A DNA stretch of 64,000 bases from assembly GCA_021292105.1 (NCBI GenBank), contig CM037867.1, positions 42,795,843-42,859,842 on the forward strand, given 5' to 3'. Position 1 is the stretch's first letter; every line of letters begins with the position of its first letter. The stretch is from Anadara kagoshimensis (Eukaryota; Mollusca; Bivalvia; Arcoida; Arcidae). Below are positions 59,301 through 64,000 of the stretch, one piece after another. The notes below the pieces were generated by a model. It worked only from the letters and a program-made list of their open reading frames with translations, searched no databases and was not told where the DNA came from. A program made the position numbers and the translations under genes.

Positions 59301-61172
59301 CGGCAAGCTAGTGAAAGTGAAAAGACGAAATACGGCAAGCTAGTAAAAGTGAAAAGACGAAATACGGCAAGCTAGTAAAAGTGAAAAGACGAAATACGGC
59401 AAGCTAGTGAAAGTCAAAAGACGAAATACGGCAAGCTGGTGAAAGTGAAAAGACGAAATACGGCAAGCTAGTGAAAGTGAAAAGACGAAATACGGCAAGC
59501 TAGTGAAAGTGAAAAGACGAAATACGGCAAGCTAGTGAAAGTAAAAAGACGAAATACGGCAAGCTAGTGAAAGTAAAAAGACGAAATACGGCAAGCTAGT
59601 AAAAGTGAAAAGACGAAATACGGCAAGCTGGTGAAAGTGAAAAGACGAAATACGGCAAGCTAGTGAAAGTGAAAAGATGAAATACGGCAAGCTAGTAAAA
59701 GTGAAAAGACGAAATACGGCAAGCTAGTAAAAGTGAAAAGACGAAATACGGCAAGCTAGTGAAAGTCAAAAGACGAAATACGGCAAGCTGGTGAAAGTGA
59801 AAAGATGAAATACGGCAAACTAGTGAAAGTGAAAAGACGAAATACGGCAAGCTAGTGAAAGTGAAAAGACGAAATACGGCAAGCTAGTAAAAGTGAAAAG
59901 ACGAAATACGGCAAGCTAGTAAAAGTGAAAAGACACAATACGGCAAGCTGGTGAAAGTGAAAAGACAAAATACGGCAAACTAGTAAAAGTGAAAAGATGA
60001 AATACGGCAAGCTAGTAAAAGTGAAAAGACGAAATACGGCAAGCTAGTGAAAGTGAAAAGACGAAATACGGCAAGCTAGTGAAAGTGAAAAGACGAAATA
60101 CGGCAAGCTAGTAAAAGTGAAAAGACGAAATACGGCAAGCTAGTAAAAGTGAAAAGACGAAATACGGCAAGCTAGTGAAAGTCAAAAGACGAAATACGGC
60201 AAGCTGGTGAAAGTGAAAAGACGAAATACGGCAAGCTAGTGAAAGTGAAAAGACGAAATACGGCAAGCTAGTGAAAGTGAAAAGACGAAATACGGCAAGC
60301 TAGTGAAAGTAAAAGACGAAATACGGCAAGCTAGTGAAAGTAAAAAGACGAAATACGGCAAGCTAGTAAAAGTGAAAAGACGAAATACGGCAAGAAGACG
60401 AAATACGGCAAGCTAGTGAAAGTGAAAAGATGAAAAACGGCAAGCTAGTAAAAGTGAAAAGACGAAATACGGCAAGCTAGTAAAAGTGAAAAGACGAAAT
60501 ACGGCAAGCTAGTGAAAGTCAAAAGACGAAATACGGCAAGCTGGTGAAAGTGAAAAGATGAAATACGGCAAACTAGTGAAAGTGAAAAGACGAAATACGG
60601 CAAGCTAGTGAAAGTGAAAAGACGAAATACGGCAAGCTAGTAAAAGTGAAAAGACGAAATACGGCAAGCTAGTAAAAGTGAAAAGACGAAATACGGCAAG
60701 CTGGTGAAAGTGAAAAGATGAAATACGGCAAACTAGTGAAAGTGAAAAGACGAAATACGGCAAGCTAGTAAAAGTGAAAAGACGAAATACGGCAAGCTAG
60801 TGAAAGTGAAAAGATGAAATACGGCAAGCTAGTGAAAGTGAAAAGATGAAATACGGCAAGCTAGTAAAAGTGAAAAGACGAAATACGGCAAGCTAGTAAA
60901 AGTGAAAAGACGAAATACGGCAAGCTGGTGAAAGTGAAAAGATGAAATACGGCAAACTAGTGAAAGTGAAAAGACGAAATACGGCAAGCTAGTAAAAGTG
61001 AAAAGACGAAATACGGCAAGCTAGTGAAAGTGAAAAGATGAAATACGGCAAGCTAGTGAAAGTGAAAAGATGAAATACGGCAAGCTAGTAAAAGTGAAAA
61101 GACGAAATACGGCAAGCTAGTGAAAGTGAAAAGACGAAATACGGCAAGCTAATGAAAGTGAAAAGATGAACG
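56340..61172. repeat. 32-bp minisatellite, about 150 units
   Basis: Unit GAAATACGGCAAGCTAGTGA plus AAGTGAAAAGAC with few variant positions (GCTGG/GCTAG/ACTAG, GTGAAA/GTAAAA, GACG/GATG/GACA). The variants recur in long blocks, so it has higher-order structure. On the minus strand the unit reads as a pyrimidine tract ending CACTAG. The minus-strand ORFs with F/H-rich repeats are shadows. Confidence 0.98.
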
Positions 61173-61177
61173 AAGAT

Positions 61178-61468
61178 CATTGACATACCCAGTCAAGAAT
61201 ATTTTTTTTAATTCAGACGTCACCAGCTATAGGTGAAGTGACAGAAAATGTGGTCTTTGTAGTGCGCAGGACAATGTGCAAGGCGCCTGTAATAACACGA
61301 TTTGAAAGTCTCTTCCGAATGACTCCGTGATTTTCATTTCTGAATGACTGCTTGGCGAAAGAATAGTCCCTTCCTATTTTAAAGTTTTTCAGGTCAGACA
61401 CTGACCAGGACTGAACCCACGACCTCCCACATACGAAGCCAGAAATATACCAAATTAGCTACCGTAGT
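61178..61468 (-). mobile_element. tRNA-derived SINE, third copy, abutting the 32-bp array
   Basis: CCCAGTCAAGAATATTTTTT, CACCAGCTATAGGTG, GGCGAAAGAATAGTC and the tRNA-like end AACCCACGACCTCCCACATA, then TAGCTACCGTAGTG. It is more complete than the 55.9-kb copy but diverged. It starts within about 10 bp of the last array unit. Confidence 0.82.
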
Positions 61469-61520
61469 GTTTTAGTTAAAAGAATACGTGATGTTTTTAA
61501 GCAGAATACACTTGAAGATG

Positions 61521-61524
<4 letters not shown>

Positions 61525-61568
<44 letters not shown>
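61525..61568. repeat. CT microsatellite
   Basis: Perfect (CT)n followed by a G run. Confidence 0.97.
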
Positions 61569-61570
<2 letters not shown>

Positions 61571-62230
61571 GGGGTGTCACGGTGTACACTTGCATTTGTC
61601 TTCTATTCTTGGTCAAATTGGTCGACGTCTAATTACTCTCCAGAGTTGTATTCACCATTCATTAATTTTTTGCGGTAGCAGGCATATTTAGTAAATGCTT
61701 GTTTACAACAGGAACTGTATTCACAAGTACTTAAATAATTTTGTGGTAGTGAAGAGTTATCTGGAATGCCATAAACATATACTTACGAATATTTTAATTT
61801 GATTTTAACTTATATTTCAATAAATCAAAACAGACTGTGAAGAAATTAGTATTCAAAAAAATAAACTATTTTTTATCTTTATTTTAAAATTAAACGTAAA
61901 ATATTACATGCATATACTAAGTTGATTTTAAATAAATTATTAAAAGACCTTACAATAAAGTGCTTTCAGATATCGTTATAACACAACATTACTCAATGTT
62001 GATCAATTTCATTTCCCGTGTTGTTCTTGTAACTGAGGATAGCTAAGATGTCGGAGCACTCTCCGATATTAAACGGGAAGGTGGTTCATTATATCCGTGA
62101 TGGATGTTTTGACCACTCGCCCTTTCGGGGCGCTCTCTCAATTCTTATACTGTTTCTGACTTTTTACTTTCCTGATTTCTGTCTTGCATTGTACAGTTGG
62201 TGTTCTATTGCTTACAATAGCCATCATCTG
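61569..62230. other. No recognisable gene
   Basis: AT-rich; the ORF at 62048-62350 runs into the tRNA-like repeats and has no other support. Confidence 0.5.
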
Positions 62231-62232
62231 CC

Positions 62233-62440
62233 CCTGGACTACGGTTGCCTAGTGGTTGAGGCATTAGCCTATAATTACATGGCGCCTATGGTTCAGGGTT
62301 CAATTAGACTTGGCTGCGGTTGCCTAGTGGTTAAAGCATTAATCACATGACGTTCAGGGTTCATTTTTTCTGGACTGCAGTTGCCTAGTGGTTAAGGCAT
62401 TAGCCTATAATCACAAGATGTCCTAGGTATTTGTCCAATT
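62233..62440 (+). repeat. Three tandem tRNA-like (SINE head) segments
   Basis: GTTGCCTAGTGGTTRARGCATTA occurs three times (about 62244, 62318 and 62380), each preceded by GGACT or GGCT. The first two are followed by a B-box-like CAGGGTTCA; the third lacks it. Looks like fragments of a tRNA-derived SINE or tRNA pseudogenes, not intact tRNA genes: no acceptor-stem pairing was found. Confidence 0.6.
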
Positions 62441-63007
62441 TAAACATGTTAAATGAACTTTTTCAAAAGTGTTAAATAGGGCGATTTTCATTAATGTTAA
62501 GTTGCAAGACGATTTGAAATCATTTGGTTTTTTCTTATTTTGGTGTGTATTATATTTTGTCAAAAAGGTTTTTCTATCTAAGGACTAAGAGAATGGGTAA
62601 AGTCAGATTAAGTAGAAGATTGCTGATAAAGGTAAAACAAGTATGTTCCTACTTTCTCCATTTTGACGGATAAATTTAAGTATTTGGTAAATATAATTAA
62701 ATCATTTTTGGTTATGGGATCAAGCATAGCCCATAACCGGAAATATTTTAATAAATGGTAATAGATTTCTTTGTGGAATATTGTGTGAAATCATCTTGAT
62801 CAAAGACAAGACGACGAATTAAAATGTATTTTGAAAAATTATACGGTGTGTGTGTGCGTGTGTGTGTGTGTGTGTGCGTGTGTATATAATCTTTATTGCC
62901 TCCTCACGGGAGAGTAGATAGAAATGATAGGGAGGAGAAGATATTTACATACAAAAAGATAGAAAACTTTCTATATTATATACATATACTAGATAGAGTT
63001 TTGGTAA

Positions 63008-63058
<51 letters not shown>

Positions 63059-63186
63059 GGCAACTGTGTTGAGAGAGAGCTAAATAGTTTTAACACACAT
63101 TGAAGTACTAAATACAAACACGCATTTACGCAATACACAAAAACTCGTTACTGTACTTAATATACAAGGAAACAAAAAACATATTG
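62441..63186. other. Non-coding; two TG microsatellites
   Basis: (GT)n with GC interruptions at 62846-62884 and perfect (TG)n at 63011-63057. No gene. Confidence 0.6.
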
Positions 63187-64000
63187 CTGTGCTGCTGTGC
63201 CTATCACACACACACGCTCGGGCGCGCGTGTGGACCTTAAGACACATTGTGGTGCATATCAGAAACACACACACACACACGATGTGTTCCTTTGCACAGA
63301 CACAAACACACACAGACGATGTGGTGCTTTGCACAGACACAAACACACACACACGATGTGTTCCTTTGCACAGACACAAACACACACAGACGATTTGGTG
63401 CTTTGCACAGACACAAACACACAGACGATGTGGTGCTTTGTACATACACAAACACACAGACGACGTGGTGCTTTGCACAGACACAAACACACAGACGATG
63501 TGATGCTTTGTACAGACACAGACAGGCGATGTGGTGCTTTGTACAGACACAAACACACACGGACGATGTGGTGCTTTGAACAGACACACAAACACAACCA
63601 CACAGACGATGTGGTGCTTTGCACAGACACAAACACACACGGGCGATGTGGTGCTTTGCACAGACACACAAACACGGACGATGTGGTGCTTTGCACAGAC
63701 ACAAACACACACGGGCGATGTGGTGCTTTGTTGGGAAACAAACAAACACAGACGATGTGGTGCTTTGTTGGGAAACAAACACACTCAGACGATGTGGTGC
63801 TTTGTTAGAAGACAAACACACCTTTGTGGTGCGTTAAAGCACACACACACACCTTTGTGGTGCATAAACAACACACGAAAACATACACACCTTTGCGGTG
63901 CGTAAAGTACACACATACACACCTTTGTGGTGCGTAAAGCACACACATACACACCCTTGTAGTTCGTAAAGCACACACATACACATCTTTGTGCTGCGTA
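63187..64000. repeat. CA-rich minisatellite, 35-39-bp units, continues past right edge
   Basis: Unit ACGATGTGGTGCTTTGCACA followed by GACACAAACACACAC, with spacing of 35-37 bp in the first part. It degrades after 63720 into CACACACCTTTGTGGTGCGT units. Long overlapping ORFs on both strands (up to 234 codons) come from the lack of stop codons in the repeat and are not credible proteins. Confidence 0.95.

Noticed and set aside
63080-63976. Overlapping ORFs up to 234 codons on both strands
   Set aside because: They are translations of a CA-rich minisatellite lacking stop codons, with C/V/H/T-only repeats and no gene signals.

Overview
The window looks like AT-rich nuclear DNA of a mollusc, most likely a bivalve. 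It holds spliced animal genes with GT-AG introns, tRNA-derived SINEs, 5'-truncated reverse-transcriptase elements, many minisatellites, and an interspersed repeat at 12.9-14.8 kb whose ends look to me like a repeat common in bivalve genomes (from memory, not searched). No bacterial operons, rRNA genes or CRISPR arrays were seen.

Left part (1-16 kb): a 70-bp minisatellite runs off the left edge. The main gene is on the minus strand at 5145-15506. I assembled it by hand from ten short coding exons with consensus splice sites and matching phases. It encodes 566 residues: signal peptide, two EGF-like domains, a complete ZP domain, an Ala/Asp/Gly/Pro-rich linker, a furin-type site, a transmembrane helix and a short tail. 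This resembles the EGF-ZP proteins known from mollusc shell matrix. Most of its first intron is a mobile element carrying a 145-bp tandem repeat.

Middle (16-36 kb): gene-poor. About a dozen fragments of one reverse-transcriptase element family occur in the window, mostly here, sharing a 3' end but truncated at the 5' end. There are also three MITE or foldback elements, a tRNA-derived SINE and small tandem arrays.

Right part (36-64 kb): dominated by large minisatellites with 58-, 47-, 56/28- and 32-bp units, and another array at the right edge. Tandem arrays fill roughly 23 kb of the window. Between the 58- and 56-bp arrays lies a second minus-strand gene: a TATA box near 44.81 kb, a non-coding exon ending at 44721, an intron filled by the 47-bp array, and a coding exon (41083-39917, 389 codons) that continues beyond a strong donor. 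Its product begins with a hydrophobic segment and carries four copies of a short peptide separated by RR or RRR, an arrangement compatible with a propeptide precursor. The 47-bp array begins within the first few bases of this gene's first intron. Several other arrays also carry splice-site-like motifs in every unit.

The two genes do not visibly belong to one pathway, although both products appear to enter the secretory route.
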